Translations under genes and position numbers: made by a program
Notes under the pieces: generated by a model
Databases searched by the model: none
Seen by the model: only the letters and a program-made list of their open reading frames with translations
What the model was told of the DNA's origin: nothing
Origin: an uncultured Clostridia bacterium
Lineage (GTDB): Bacteria > Bacillota > Clostridia > UBA1381
Assembly (NCBI GenBank): GCA_934476675.1
Contig: CAKSOE010000034.1
Span: forward strand, 1-33,327
Direction: 5' to 3'
Length of the DNA stretch: 33,327 bases
Part shown: piece after piece, positions 9,339 to 16,996 of the stretch
Numbering within the stretch: the stretch's first letter is position 1
Layout of the letters: each line of letters opens with the position of its first letter

Positions 9339-9359
9339 GAAAAATTTAATATGAGAATA

Positions 9360-10091
9360 TTACGCTACTTGTTTGACAAGCTTACGAACACTCTTAAAAA
9401 GCTTTAACTCATGGATTGATTTAGCTAATATAACGCCGATCAGCTGTGTGATTGCGGCAAGATAGACATCAGCTTTAATCGTAGTGGTGTTTTGTGTGCG
9501 AAGTGTATTGAGACCAAAACAATCCTTAAGCAGAAAAATTGTTCTCTCAATATACACTCTGTGATTGTAGAGATTATCCCAATGTTCGGTATTTCTCGGA
9601 ACACCGGGATACATTCTGAAATCTCTGTCGGGGTATGTATATGTACATTTTCCGTATGGTGACTCGGTGCATGGGGTTTGGCAAGTACAGATGCGTGTTG
9701 AAGCGGATTGAACAGATTTATGACACACCCATTTGAAACGCTGTGAACGATTTTTGCCGCCGCTTTTGCCGAGAAAGATAAACGGAGTCTTGTCCAATGG
9801 GCACAGCGGAGTTCCGTATTCATCAAAATCAATGCCGTTGGGTTTGGTGTTGCGTCGGTTCAGAGGAATACAAACGCGATTAAAATGAAAATCATTTTTA
9901 AGCATTGTATAATTATCATATGAATCAAAAGCGCTGTCACCCAAGAAAGTAGAAAAAGACATATTGGGGTGAATTGCAAAGAAATCCGATAATACAGGTT
10001 TAAGTGCGTGAGAATCACTGATTTCCTTATCAATATCCGGATTATCGCTTTTCTTGGATACCAAATCGGGATGCAGTTTTTTATTGTCTTC
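9360..10091 (-). pseudogene. 5'-truncated DDE transposase
   Basis: The open frame codes for about 243 residues ending KSVRKLVKQVA at the stop at 9360. Visible transposase landmarks are FLGDSAFDSYDNY (a catalytic Asp of the DDE/RNase H fold), a Cys-rich insert (RICTCQTPC), YPGVPRNTEHWDNLYNHR, and VYIERTIFLLKDCFGL carrying the likely catalytic Glu. Proteins of this IS4/IS1182-like kind are usually well over 400 residues, so the N-terminal half and the first catalytic Asp are absent. Reading upstream from the TTG at 10062-10064 the frame continues nine codons to a stop at 10092-10094, exactly where the AraC fragment on the other strand begins. The gene is therefore broken at that junction. A second fragment lies at 1-153. 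I could not assign the IS family firmly. Confidence 0.8.
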
Positions 10092-10093
10092 TT

Positions 10094-10480
10094 ATGGCAT
10101 ATCTTATTGAAAATTATACAGCCATGCAGCTTTCCGAATTTGAATATGAAACGCGAATCGGCAGAATGAAAAAAATAAATATACTGCTTGACTATATACA
10201 CGAAAATTACGATAAACCGATTTCAACCTCCGATCTGGCAAAGCTGCATTATGTTACCGAGAGCCATTTGTGCCGTATATTCCGTCAGTCCGTGGGTATG
10301 ACGATACTGGAGTACATAAACCGTTTTCGGATTGAAAAATCAGCCATACTCCTGACAAATACAGATGAAAGCATTTCGGATATAGCACAGAGTGTCGGCT
10401 ATGACAATCTGAATTATTTTGACCGTTTGTTTAAAAGATACAAAAATATGCCGCCCAAGGAATATCGGCAGAGAAAATAA
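10094..10480 (+). pseudogene. AraC-family regulator fragment, DNA-binding domain only
   Basis: The 128-residue frame is a complete AraC-type double helix-turn-helix. HTH1 is around ISTSDLAKLHYVTESHLCRIF and HTH2 around SISDIAQSVGYDNLNYFDRLF, ending with the family signature FKRYKNMPPKEYRQRK. Typical AraC regulators are 250-300 residues with an N-terminal cupin or sensor domain. Here the reading frame begins at the junction with the broken transposase (10091), so the sensor domain has been lost. ATG 10094 has no convincing Shine-Dalgarno. It may be dead, or it may make a ligand-independent DNA-binding fragment. It lies 168 bp upstream of the YesS-like regulator in the same direction and was possibly once a regulator of the same locus. 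Confidence 0.75.
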
Positions 10481-10548
10481 GGCGGAAAAGAACGGGAAAT
10501 CTGTAGTCGGTTCGGGGATTTTGCATTATTATACAGCCTCTGTATTTG

Positions 10549-10580
10549 GTGTTTCTGTATCGAAATCCGTGTTTTTGTAC
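10549..10580 (+). promoter_or_regulatory. Candidate AraC-type operator, two direct half-sites
   Basis: GTGTTTCTGTA at 10549-10559 and GTGTTTTTGTA at 10569-10579 are direct repeats (10 of 11 identical) with a 20-bp period, the usual geometry of AraC-family binding sites. The proximal repeat starts 23 bp before the -35 box at 10592. The same pair, with the same period, is at 13058-13088 in front of the transporter promoter, so I infer that both bind the regulator encoded at 10658. Confidence 0.6.
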
Positions 10581-10591
10581 AAAGAATTCGG

Positions 10592-10620
10592 TTGAATAAA
10601 ACGACACGGTATGGTATACT
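10592..10620 (+). promoter_or_regulatory. Sigma-A promoter of the YesS-like regulator
   Basis: TTGAAT (10592-10597), a 17-bp spacer and TATACT (10615-10620). The start of transcription is expected near 10627, about 30 nt before the TTG start codon. Confidence 0.7.
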
Positions 10621-10657
10621 AAATAAGCAATCACTATAATAGCAAAGGGTGAAATGT

Positions 10658-12958
10658 TTGAAAACAACACATGAGAATGAAAACAGAAGCATTTTGTATA
10701 AGCTGTGTCTGTCGTTTGCGGCAATAATTATAATACCGTTAGCGGTATGGCTTATACTTTATTTTAATATGTCAGGTGTTATAATCAAAAATACAATAGA
10801 ATATAACGGTGCGATTGTCGAATCGGCGGTAAAAAACATAAAAAATATAACCGACTGGCTCAATTACAATACAACGCAAATTCAGCGCAACAGATATCTG
10901 AACAATATAAAGAATTTTGAAAATGATATGACAACGGAGCAGAGGTATGAATTAAGACTGCTGACCGAAGAGCTGTTAAACAGGATGGTTTCAAATCCGG
11001 CAATCAATGAAATGTTTATATATTTTCCGAAATCGGACTATTGTGTAACTTCAAGAGGCGCTTTTCCGAGCGAGGATTTTTACGAAGCATATTACAACGG
11101 CGGACGGGAAGAATATAATAAGTGGAAAGCGGAAATCACCGAAAAGCGGAATTTTCATCAGGAAAGTGTAACGGTGAAAAGCTACAGCGAATCGCTCGAT
11201 AAACAGTGTATTTCGTTTATACAGCCTATGGCTTTTGAAAAAAACAAAGCATTTGCCGTCTGCATAAGTATGGTGGACGAGAAAGAGTTTGTCGATGCAT
11301 TTACAGTAGAACCGAACAGCACACCTGCTTTTGCGGTATTTAACAGCAGCGGTGCGGAGCTTATAAAAAGCGAAGGAGCGCGGCACGTTCCCGATGAAGT
11401 TTTCGGCAATATGGGTGAGGGAGAAAAAACAGTAAACGGTGAAAAATTCTATATTTTGCATGAGAAAATAAATGTACCGTCATGGAATGTTTTTGCGGTA
11501 ATTTCACAGACGGACATGCTTAAAGACGTAAACAGAGTAAAAATATGGAGTTTGGTGTTCCTGCTTGTATACATTTTCGTGTGCGTGAGTGTGTTCCTGC
11601 TGCAATTGCAGTACAGCTATAAGCCTGTCAGAAATATTTTGATGAGAATTGCATCGGCAACAAATATGCCGATTGAAAAGAATGTCAACGAATACGCTGC
11701 CATAGAGCAGGCATTTCGCGAAATGAGTACCCAGAAGCAATCATTAAAAAATATGCTTGAAAATAACGAAAACGTTATCAGGCACGGTTTTTTCAATTCA
11801 CTGCTCAACGGCAGCGTCAAAAGCGATGAATGGGAAAAATCCAAGGCGGAATTGGGTATAGTTCCGATAGGCAGCAAATATGCGGTTATACTGTGCAAAA
11901 TAGAAGAACCCGAAAACGTTTTTAAAGAGGAGGACGGGCTTAACGTAAGAGAACGGTTAAGTCTCGGGAATTTTATTATTGACAGTATTTTTTCCGAGGT
12001 TTTGCAGAGCAGCGTATATGTAATGTCAACAATTGTAGATAATATGTCGGTGTATATTGTGAATACCGACAGGGAAAACGGCTTTGAGGGAGTTATAGAG
12101 CTGTGTATAAAGGAAACGCAGAAGATAATAAGAGAGTACTTTGATTTTTCGTTTATTACGGTTGTAAGTGGTGTACATGATACATATGCCAATATCTGCG
12201 AAGCATATGACGAGTGCCTTGCGGCGTTGGAGCATAAGATTTTTTATAAGGATTGGGCGATTATAAAATATTCCGATGCAAATATTCAGCATGAGAATAT
12301 TTATTATTACTACCCCGTCGAAAAGGAGCGTCAGCTGGTTAATTACATTAAAAGCGGCGACTTTGAAAATGCCGAAAATGTATTGAATGAAATATATGCG
12401 GTTAATTTCGGAAACGAAAATATGAATGTCGAATTTGCAAGATGCCTGATATTCAATATAGCGTCTACCGTTATGAAAACAATCAATGAGCTGTCATGCA
12501 GAGCAGATGACTGCATAAGTCCCAACGTATTGGAAAGCATATTAAAGTGCAGAAATATTTATGATATGCGTGAATTGCTTAATGATATGATGAAAAATGT
12601 ATGTAAATGTATATCTCCGCAGATAAATGAAAATATGCAGCAGAAGATTATAAGGTTTATAGAGGAAAATTATTCGGATTCGCAGCTGGCGGTATCCGTG
12701 ATTGCGGAACATATGGGACTGACCTCAAAGTATTTGTCCAGTGTGTTCCAGGAAAAAACAGGAATAAAGCTGCTCGCCTATATTATGCAGTATCGCATAA
12801 GCAAGGCAAAAGAAATTTTCAAAACTCAGCCGTCGGTTTCGGTCGGCGAGGCGGCGAAAATGGTCGGATACGAAAGCCAGCATACCTTTATAAGAATATT
12901 CAAAAAATATGAGGGTATAACACCGGGGCAGTATATAAAAATGAATAAGGGAATTTAA
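10658..12958 (+). CDS. YesS/YtdP-like membrane-bound AraC-family regulator
   Basis: A protein of about 766 residues with the layout of Bacillus subtilis YesS and YtdP, regulators of pectin and rhamnogalacturonan use. A TM helix (LSFAAIIIIPLAVWLILYF) is followed by an extracytoplasmic sensor domain of about 240 residues. A second TM helix (IWSLVFLLVYIFVCVSVFLL, near residue 297) leads to a linker, a degenerate nucleotide-cyclase-like cytoplasmic domain, and a C-terminal AraC double HTH (about the last 105 residues: SVIAEHMGLTSKYLSSVFQ, then GEAAKMVGYESQHTFIRIFKK cut short here). GTG 10649 lies inside the Shine-Dalgarno AAAGGGTG, so TTG 10658 is the better start. The sensor presumably detects an oligosaccharide or a loaded binding protein. 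The likely targets are its own promoter and that at 13091, which share direct repeats. Confidence 0.88.
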   Translation: MKTTHENENRSILYKLCLSFAAIIIIPLAVWLILYFNMSGVIIKNTIEYNGAIVESAVKNIKNITDWLNYNTTQIQRNRYLNNIKNFENDMTTEQRYELRLLTEELLNRMVSNPAINEMFIYFPKSDYCVTSRGAFPSEDFYEAYYNGGREEYNKWKAEITEKRNFHQESVTVKSYSESLDKQCISFIQPMAFEKNKAFAVCISMVDEKEFVDAFTVEPNSTPAFAVFNSSGAELIKSEGARHVPDEVFGNMGEGEKTVNGEKFYILHEKINVPSWNVFAVISQTDMLKDVNRVKIWSLVFLLVYIFVCVSVFLLQLQYSYKPVRNILMRIASATNMPIEKNVNEYAAIEQAFREMSTQKQSLKNMLENNENVIRHGFFNSLLNGSVKSDEWEKSKAELGIVPIGSKYAVILCKIEEPENVFKEEDGLNVRERLSLGNFIIDSIFSEVLQSSVYVMSTIVDNMSVYIVNTDRENGFEGVIELCIKETQKIIREYFDFSFITVVSGVHDTYANICEAYDECLAALEHKIFYKDWAIIKYSDANIQHENIYYYYPVEKERQLVNYIKSGDFENAENVLNEIYAVNFGNENMNVEFARCLIFNIASTVMKTINELSCRADDCISPNVLESILKCRNIYDMRELLNDMMKNVCKCISPQINENMQQKIIRFIEENYSDSQLAVSVIAEHMGLTSKYLSSVFQEKTGIKLLAYIMQYRISKAKEIFKTQPSVSVGEAAKMVGYESQHTFIRIFKKYEGITPGQYIKMNKGI

Positions 12959-12996
12959 GGGATTTCGTTTTCTTCCGTTCCATAGGAAAAACTGAG

Positions 12997-13036
12997 GCTG
13001 TTTGAAAAGTCAATTGACTTTTTAAACAGCTTTTTT
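12997..13036 (+). terminator. Intrinsic terminator after the regulator gene
   Basis: GCTGTTT (12997-13003) pairs with AAACAGC (13024-13030). Between them lies the palindrome AAAAGTCAATTGACTTTT (13005-13022), and six T follow. It separates the regulator from the transporter operon. A close relative of this hairpin occurs at 15045-15081, so it may be a common terminator sequence of the genome. Confidence 0.85.
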
Positions 13037-13057
13037 GCATAAATAAGCCGTTTAAAG

Positions 13058-13088
13058 GTGTTTTTGTACATAAATCGGTGCTTTTGAA
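13058..13088 (+). promoter_or_regulatory. Candidate AraC-type operator, two direct half-sites
   Basis: GTGTTTTTGTA (13058-13068) and GTGCTTTTGAA (13078-13088) agree at 9 of 11 positions with a 20-bp period. The first half is identical to the proximal half-site at 10569. The proximal half ends two bases before the -35 box, which would suit activation by contact with RNA polymerase. Relative to the -35, the pair is exactly 10 bp nearer than the pair in front of the regulator gene. Confidence 0.6.
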
Positions 13089-13090
13089 AA

Positions 13091-13119
13091 TTGAACATCG
13101 GGGGAAAGAGAAGTATAAT
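13091..13119 (+). promoter_or_regulatory. Sigma-A promoter of the transporter/lyase operon
   Basis: TTGAAC (13091-13096), a 17-bp spacer and TATAAT (13114-13119). The start of transcription should be near 13126, leaving a 5' leader of about 65 nt. All genes from 13192 to the right edge run in the same direction with mostly short gaps, so this may drive the whole locus. Confidence 0.75.
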
Positions 13120-13191
13120 TAAAGTAACAGTTACCGCATATGTACGGTGTGCGGAGAGAAAAATCTGTAAAAGGAAAGGAAGCTTAACACT

Positions 13192-14778
13192 ATGAAAAAA
13201 ACGGACAAAAAAATCATACCGATAATTCTTGCATCAGTATTGTGCGCCGCTGCGGTGACAGGCTGCGGAAAAAAAGAGGAGACCTCGGAAAAGCTGGAAT
13301 TTAACGGTTACCCTATCCGAAATAGCACAACGCTTACATATTGGATGGAGCTTAACGGAAATGTTGCCGAAACCTCGGAGGACGAGGGCAAGACACGTTT
13401 TGCGGAGGAGCTGAAAAATGAAACGGGAGTTGATATAAAGTGGATTCATCCGCCGCTGGGGCAGGCTTCGGATCAGCTTAATATACTTCTCACCTCAGAC
13501 GATTTGCCGGATATTATAGAATATGGCTGGGCATCATTGCCGGGCGGCGGTGCAAAGGCATTGGAGGATGATTTTATTATTAATCTCGGCGATAAAATGA
13601 ACGAGAACGCACCGAATCTGGCAAAATATCTTTCGGAAAATCCCGATATAGATAAGCTGATAAAAACGGATAACAATGAGTATTACGCATTTCCGTGTAT
13701 AGCGGAGGATAAGAAAATGCTTGTGGTTCAAGGTCCGATTGTCCGAAAGGACTGGCTTGACGAGCTGGGACTGTCCATGCCGGAAACGATAGATGAATGG
13801 CACAATGTTTTAACGCAGTTCAAAGAGAAAAAGGGAGCGGCGGCACCGCTTGCATATCATGACAATATGCTTCGCAACGGAGATTTTATCGGAGCATACG
13901 GAATAAAAATGGATTTCTTCATAGAAAACGGAAAGGTTGTTTACGGCCCTTACGACAAAAGATATAAGGATTTTCTGACTACGTTTGCACAGTGGTATAA
14001 GGAAGGACTTATTGATAAAAACATCGCAAACCTTGACAGCAAGAGCCTTGATGCCAAGATTTTGAACGGAGAAACGGGTGCAACATTCAGCTTTGCCGGC
14101 AGCGGTCTGGGAAAATGGCAGCAGGCACTCAATGCAAAAAATTCGGGAGCAGAGCTTGCTCCGGCACCGCATATAACACTCAACAAGGGTGAAACGGCGC
14201 AATTCGGTCAAAAGAACTTTATGGCAACAACCTACGGAGCGGCGATTACATCAAGCTGTAAAAATGTAGATCTGGCAATGCGTTTCCTTGACTACGGATA
14301 CAGCGAAAAGGGAAGAATGCTTTATAACTTCGGTATAGAGGGCGAAAGCTATAATATGGTTGACAATTATCCGACATATACGGACGTAATAATGAAAAAT
14401 CCCGAGGGCTTGTCAATGGGCGCAGCTATGGGAAAATACATAAGAGGCAATCAGACGGGTCCGTTTATACAGGCTAAGGAATATCTGGAGCAGTATTACA
14501 GTCTGCCGCAGCAGAAAGACGCGCTTGAAGTATGGTCAAAGAGCGAAGCGGAAAAGACAAATGTGCCGTATATCAATTTCACCGCAGATGAAAGCGAAGA
14601 AATCGCATCAATCCTTAACAACGTTAAAACATACGTTGACGAAAAAACATTAAGATATGTTATGGGACTGGAAAATCTGGACGAATTTGACGGTTATATA
14701 GCAGATCTCAAGAATTTCGGTATGGACAAAGTGCTTGACATATATCAGGCTGCATACGAAAGGTATCTGGCAAGATAA
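13192..14778 (+). CDS. Extracellular sugar-binding lipoprotein (LplA/YtcQ type)
   Basis: A 528-aa ABC-importer solute-binding protein. The lipobox AVTGC puts the lipidated Cys at residue 25 after a KK-rich hydrophobic signal. The body has the family 1 binding-protein pattern (LTYWMELNG near the start, then LTSDDLPDIIEYG, a middle with IVRKDWLDELGLSMPETIDEW, and AAITSSCKNVDLAMRFLDYGYSEKG). The large size and these phrases fit the LplA/YtcQ group, whose characterised relatives act on pectin-derived oligosaccharides. ATG 13192 follows AAAGGAAGC. Its partner permeases start at 15113 and 16070, after a 334-bp structured gap. The exact ligand cannot be read from the sequence; an unsaturated galacturonyl-rhamnose oligomer is a reasonable guess from the neighbours. 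Confidence 0.92.
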   Translation: MKKTDKKIIPIILASVLCAAAVTGCGKKEETSEKLEFNGYPIRNSTTLTYWMELNGNVAETSEDEGKTRFAEELKNETGVDIKWIHPPLGQASDQLNILLTSDDLPDIIEYGWASLPGGGAKALEDDFIINLGDKMNENAPNLAKYLSENPDIDKLIKTDNNEYYAFPCIAEDKKMLVVQGPIVRKDWLDELGLSMPETIDEWHNVLTQFKEKKGAAAPLAYHDNMLRNGDFIGAYGIKMDFFIENGKVVYGPYDKRYKDFLTTFAQWYKEGLIDKNIANLDSKSLDAKILNGETGATFSFAGSGLGKWQQALNAKNSGAELAPAPHITLNKGETAQFGQKNFMATTYGAAITSSCKNVDLAMRFLDYGYSEKGRMLYNFGIEGESYNMVDNYPTYTDVIMKNPEGLSMGAAMGKYIRGNQTGPFIQAKEYLEQYYSLPQQKDALEVWSKSEAEKTNVPYINFTADESEEIASILNNVKTYVDEKTLRYVMGLENLDEFDGYIADLKNFGMDKVLDIYQAAYERYLAR

Positions 14779-14784
14779 AATCAA

Positions 14785-15089
14785 TTAAACGGGGATGTTA
14801 AAAAACTCCGGAACGCAAGAAAAGAAATAAAAACACATATTACGGATATTAAAAATGCTGTAGTTCGTTTTGGATTAGGCAGAAAAATCAAAAAACTTGA
14901 TTTTCATGTAATTCTTCCTTTTCTTGCCATCAACAAACTTCGCCTCTCGGCGTATACACATACGCCATCGAGTATCCCAAAACTAAAGTTTCGGCTCAGT
15001 TTGTTGATTCCAAAGCTTTTTTCCTATCCCCTTGAAAAAGTTAAGGCTGTTTAAAAAAGTCAATTAACTTTTTAAACAGCCCCGTTTAA
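14785..15089 (+). repeat. MITE-like structured intergenic element
   Basis: The 334-bp gap between binding protein and permease holds no gene. TTAAACGGGG (14785-14794) and CCCCGTTTAA (15080-15089) form an inverted repeat that extends imperfectly inward to about 23 bp. Inside are an 11-bp inverted repeat (ATCAACAAACT at 14929-14939, AGTTTGTTGAT at 14998-15008) enclosing a tight hairpin (GGCGTAT/ATACGCC, 14949-14966), and near the right end the GGCTGTTT/AAACAGCC hairpin (15045-15081) related to the terminator at 12997. The last has no T run, so it should not stop transcription fully. It could be a small non-autonomous element, or a hairpin series that lowers permease expression relative to the binding protein. 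The element's true ends are unproven. Confidence 0.55.
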
Positions 15090-15112
15090 CACAGGAAAGG
15101 AAATCGAGCAAC

Positions 15113-16057
15113 ATGATAAATACAAAAAAACAGCATGATGTAAAGATACCGTTCGGCACAAGACTTAAAAAAGATATGCAGCGCAACAGCACGCTGTATC
15201 TTATTGCACTGCCGATGATTATATTTTATACATTGTTTTGTTATAAACCGATGTACGGAGCAATTATCGCATTTAAAAATTATCAGCCGAGAGCCGGAAT
15301 TATGGGAAGCGAATGGGTAGGAATGAAATATTTTCATGAGTTTATAACCAATCCGTATTTCTGGCGCATTTTAAAAAATACGCTTGTTATCAGTATAAGT
15401 ACACTGCTTTTTGCGTTTCCGGCGCCGATTGTTCTGGCGCTTCTGATAAACGAGCTTAAAGGCAAAGTATTTCCGAGAGTGGTGCAGACGCTTTCGTATC
15501 TGCCGCATTTTATTTCGTTGGTTGTCGTATGCAGCCTGATCAAGGAATTTACGGCTGAAAACGGAATAATCAACGATTTACTGGCGGTTTTCGGCGCGGA
15601 GCGGCAGACAATGCTCAATAATCCGCGGTTGTTTGTTCCTATTTATGTGTTGTCCGAAATATGGCAGGGAATAGGCTGGTCGAGTATTATATATCTTGCG
15701 GCATTGTCGGGAATAGACCAGTCAATTTATGAGGCGGCCGAAATTGACGGCGCAGGCAGATGGAAACAAATGCTTTACGTTACAATCCCCGGCATAATTC
15801 CGACTGTGATTATAATGCTTATTTTAAGAATAGGCGGAATGATGAATGTGGGTTACGAAAAGGTAATTTTGCTGTACAATCCGGCAATATACGAAACTTC
15901 GGATATTATAAGCACGTTTGTGTACAGAAAAGGTATTCTCGAACGCGGTTACAGTTACAGCGCCGCAGTGGGGCTGTTCAATTCCGTTATAAACTGTTTT
16001 CTGCTTGTGCTTTCAAATCAGTTCAGCAAGAGAATAAGCGAAACGTCTTTGTGGTAA
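15113..16057 (+). CDS. Sugar ABC transporter permease (LplB/YteP type)
   Basis: A 314-aa inner-membrane permease of the binding-protein-dependent type. The first TM helix is YLIALPMIIFYTLFCYKP (about residues 30-50), followed by FKNYQPRAGIMGSEWVGM, a phrase typical of LplB-like permeases. The EAA loop (EAAEIDGAGRWKQ, starting about residue 207) contacts the ATPase. About six TM helices are expected. It pairs with the permease at 16070 (12 bp away) and the lipoprotein at 13192. No ATPase gene is nearby, so a shared MsmX/UgpC-like ATPase elsewhere is expected. The RBS is AAAGGAAA about 11 nt before ATG 15113. Confidence 0.92.
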   Translation: MINTKKQHDVKIPFGTRLKKDMQRNSTLYLIALPMIIFYTLFCYKPMYGAIIAFKNYQPRAGIMGSEWVGMKYFHEFITNPYFWRILKNTLVISISTLLFAFPAPIVLALLINELKGKVFPRVVQTLSYLPHFISLVVVCSLIKEFTAENGIINDLLAVFGAERQTMLNNPRLFVPIYVLSEIWQGIGWSSIIYLAALSGIDQSIYEAAEIDGAGRWKQMLYVTIPGIIPTVIIMLILRIGGMMNVGYEKVILLYNPAIYETSDIISTFVYRKGILERGYSYSAAVGLFNSVINCFLLVLSNQFSKRISETSLW

Positions 16058-16069
16058 GGGGGAAGCATA

Positions 16070-16960
16070 ATGAGAAAAAATAAAATTAAGGTTTCCGCAC
16101 TTTCGCGGATATTCGACGTGTTTAATGTGCTGCTTATGATTGCGGTTGTAATCTGCACCTTTTATCCGATGATACATATAGTAATGGCTTCTTTCAGCGA
16201 CGGCAATCTGCTTTTGGCTCACAGAGGAATTTTGCTTAAACCCCTGGATTTCACAATTGGCGGATATAAAATGGTATTTAAAGACCCGATGATTCTGCGA
16301 GGATATGCAAATACAATATTCGTAGTTGTTGCGGGAACATTTATAAGCGTTCTGGTTACGGCGATGGGAGCGTATTTTCTGTCAAGAAAAAATGTTATGC
16401 TTCAAACGCCTGTCATGCTGTATGTGATGTTCACGATGTTCTTCTCGGGCGGCATGATTCCGTTCTATTTTACCGTAAAGGATTTAGGACTGTATAATAG
16501 CATATGGTCGCTTATACTGCCGACTGCGGTAAACACATTCAATCTGATAATAATGCGTACGGGATTTGCTTCGATTCCCGACAGCCTGGAGGAGTCGGCA
16601 AAGCTTGACGGCGCCGGACACCTCACAATACTTTTTAAAATTGTTATTCCCCTTGCGATGCCGACAATAGCGGTAATAATACTTTACTATGCGGTTTCCT
16701 ATTGGAATTCATGGTTTAACGCAATGATGTTTATTCAGGACAGGGTAAAATACCCGTTGCAGCTGGTTTTGCGCGGTGTGCTCATGAGCAACGATACGTC
16801 TGCCATGACCGGCGGAGTGACTGCGGTTGACAAGGAATCCGTGGGCGAATCGGTAAAATACGGAGTAATAGTCGTAGCGACAATCCCGATTTTGGCTGTA
16901 TATCCGTTCCTGCAAAAATACTTTGTCAAGGGTGTAATGATAGGCGCGGTTAAGGGATAA
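16070..16960 (+). CDS. Sugar ABC transporter permease (LplC/YtcP type)
   Basis: A 296-aa second permease of the importer. It has an N-terminal TM helix (IFDVFNVLLMIAVVICTFYP), FFSGGMIPFYFTVKDLGLYN characteristic of the LplC/YtcP (CarbG-type) branch, and an EAA loop EESAKLDGAG at about residues 174-183. The C-terminus ends YFVKGVMIGAVKG, as is common in this family. AGGGGGAAG precedes ATG 16070. With 13192 and 15113 it forms a three-component carbohydrate uptake system lacking its own ATPase. In Bacillus subtilis the related YtcQ-YteP-YtcP set takes up rhamnogalacturonan oligosaccharides. Confidence 0.92.
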   Translation: MRKNKIKVSALSRIFDVFNVLLMIAVVICTFYPMIHIVMASFSDGNLLLAHRGILLKPLDFTIGGYKMVFKDPMILRGYANTIFVVVAGTFISVLVTAMGAYFLSRKNVMLQTPVMLYVMFTMFFSGGMIPFYFTVKDLGLYNSIWSLILPTAVNTFNLIIMRTGFASIPDSLEESAKLDGAGHLTILFKIVIPLAMPTIAVIILYYAVSYWNSWFNAMMFIQDRVKYPLQLVLRGVLMSNDTSAMTGGVTAVDKESVGESVKYGVIVVATIPILAVYPFLQKYFVKGVMIGAVKG

Positions 16961-16996
16961 GCAGCTGATGCTTGAAAGGAGTGGAAAACTGTTATT

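Noticed and set aside
10649..10651. GTG as start of the YesS-like regulator
   Set aside because: It overlaps the Shine-Dalgarno AAAGGGTG; TTG 10658 has proper spacing.
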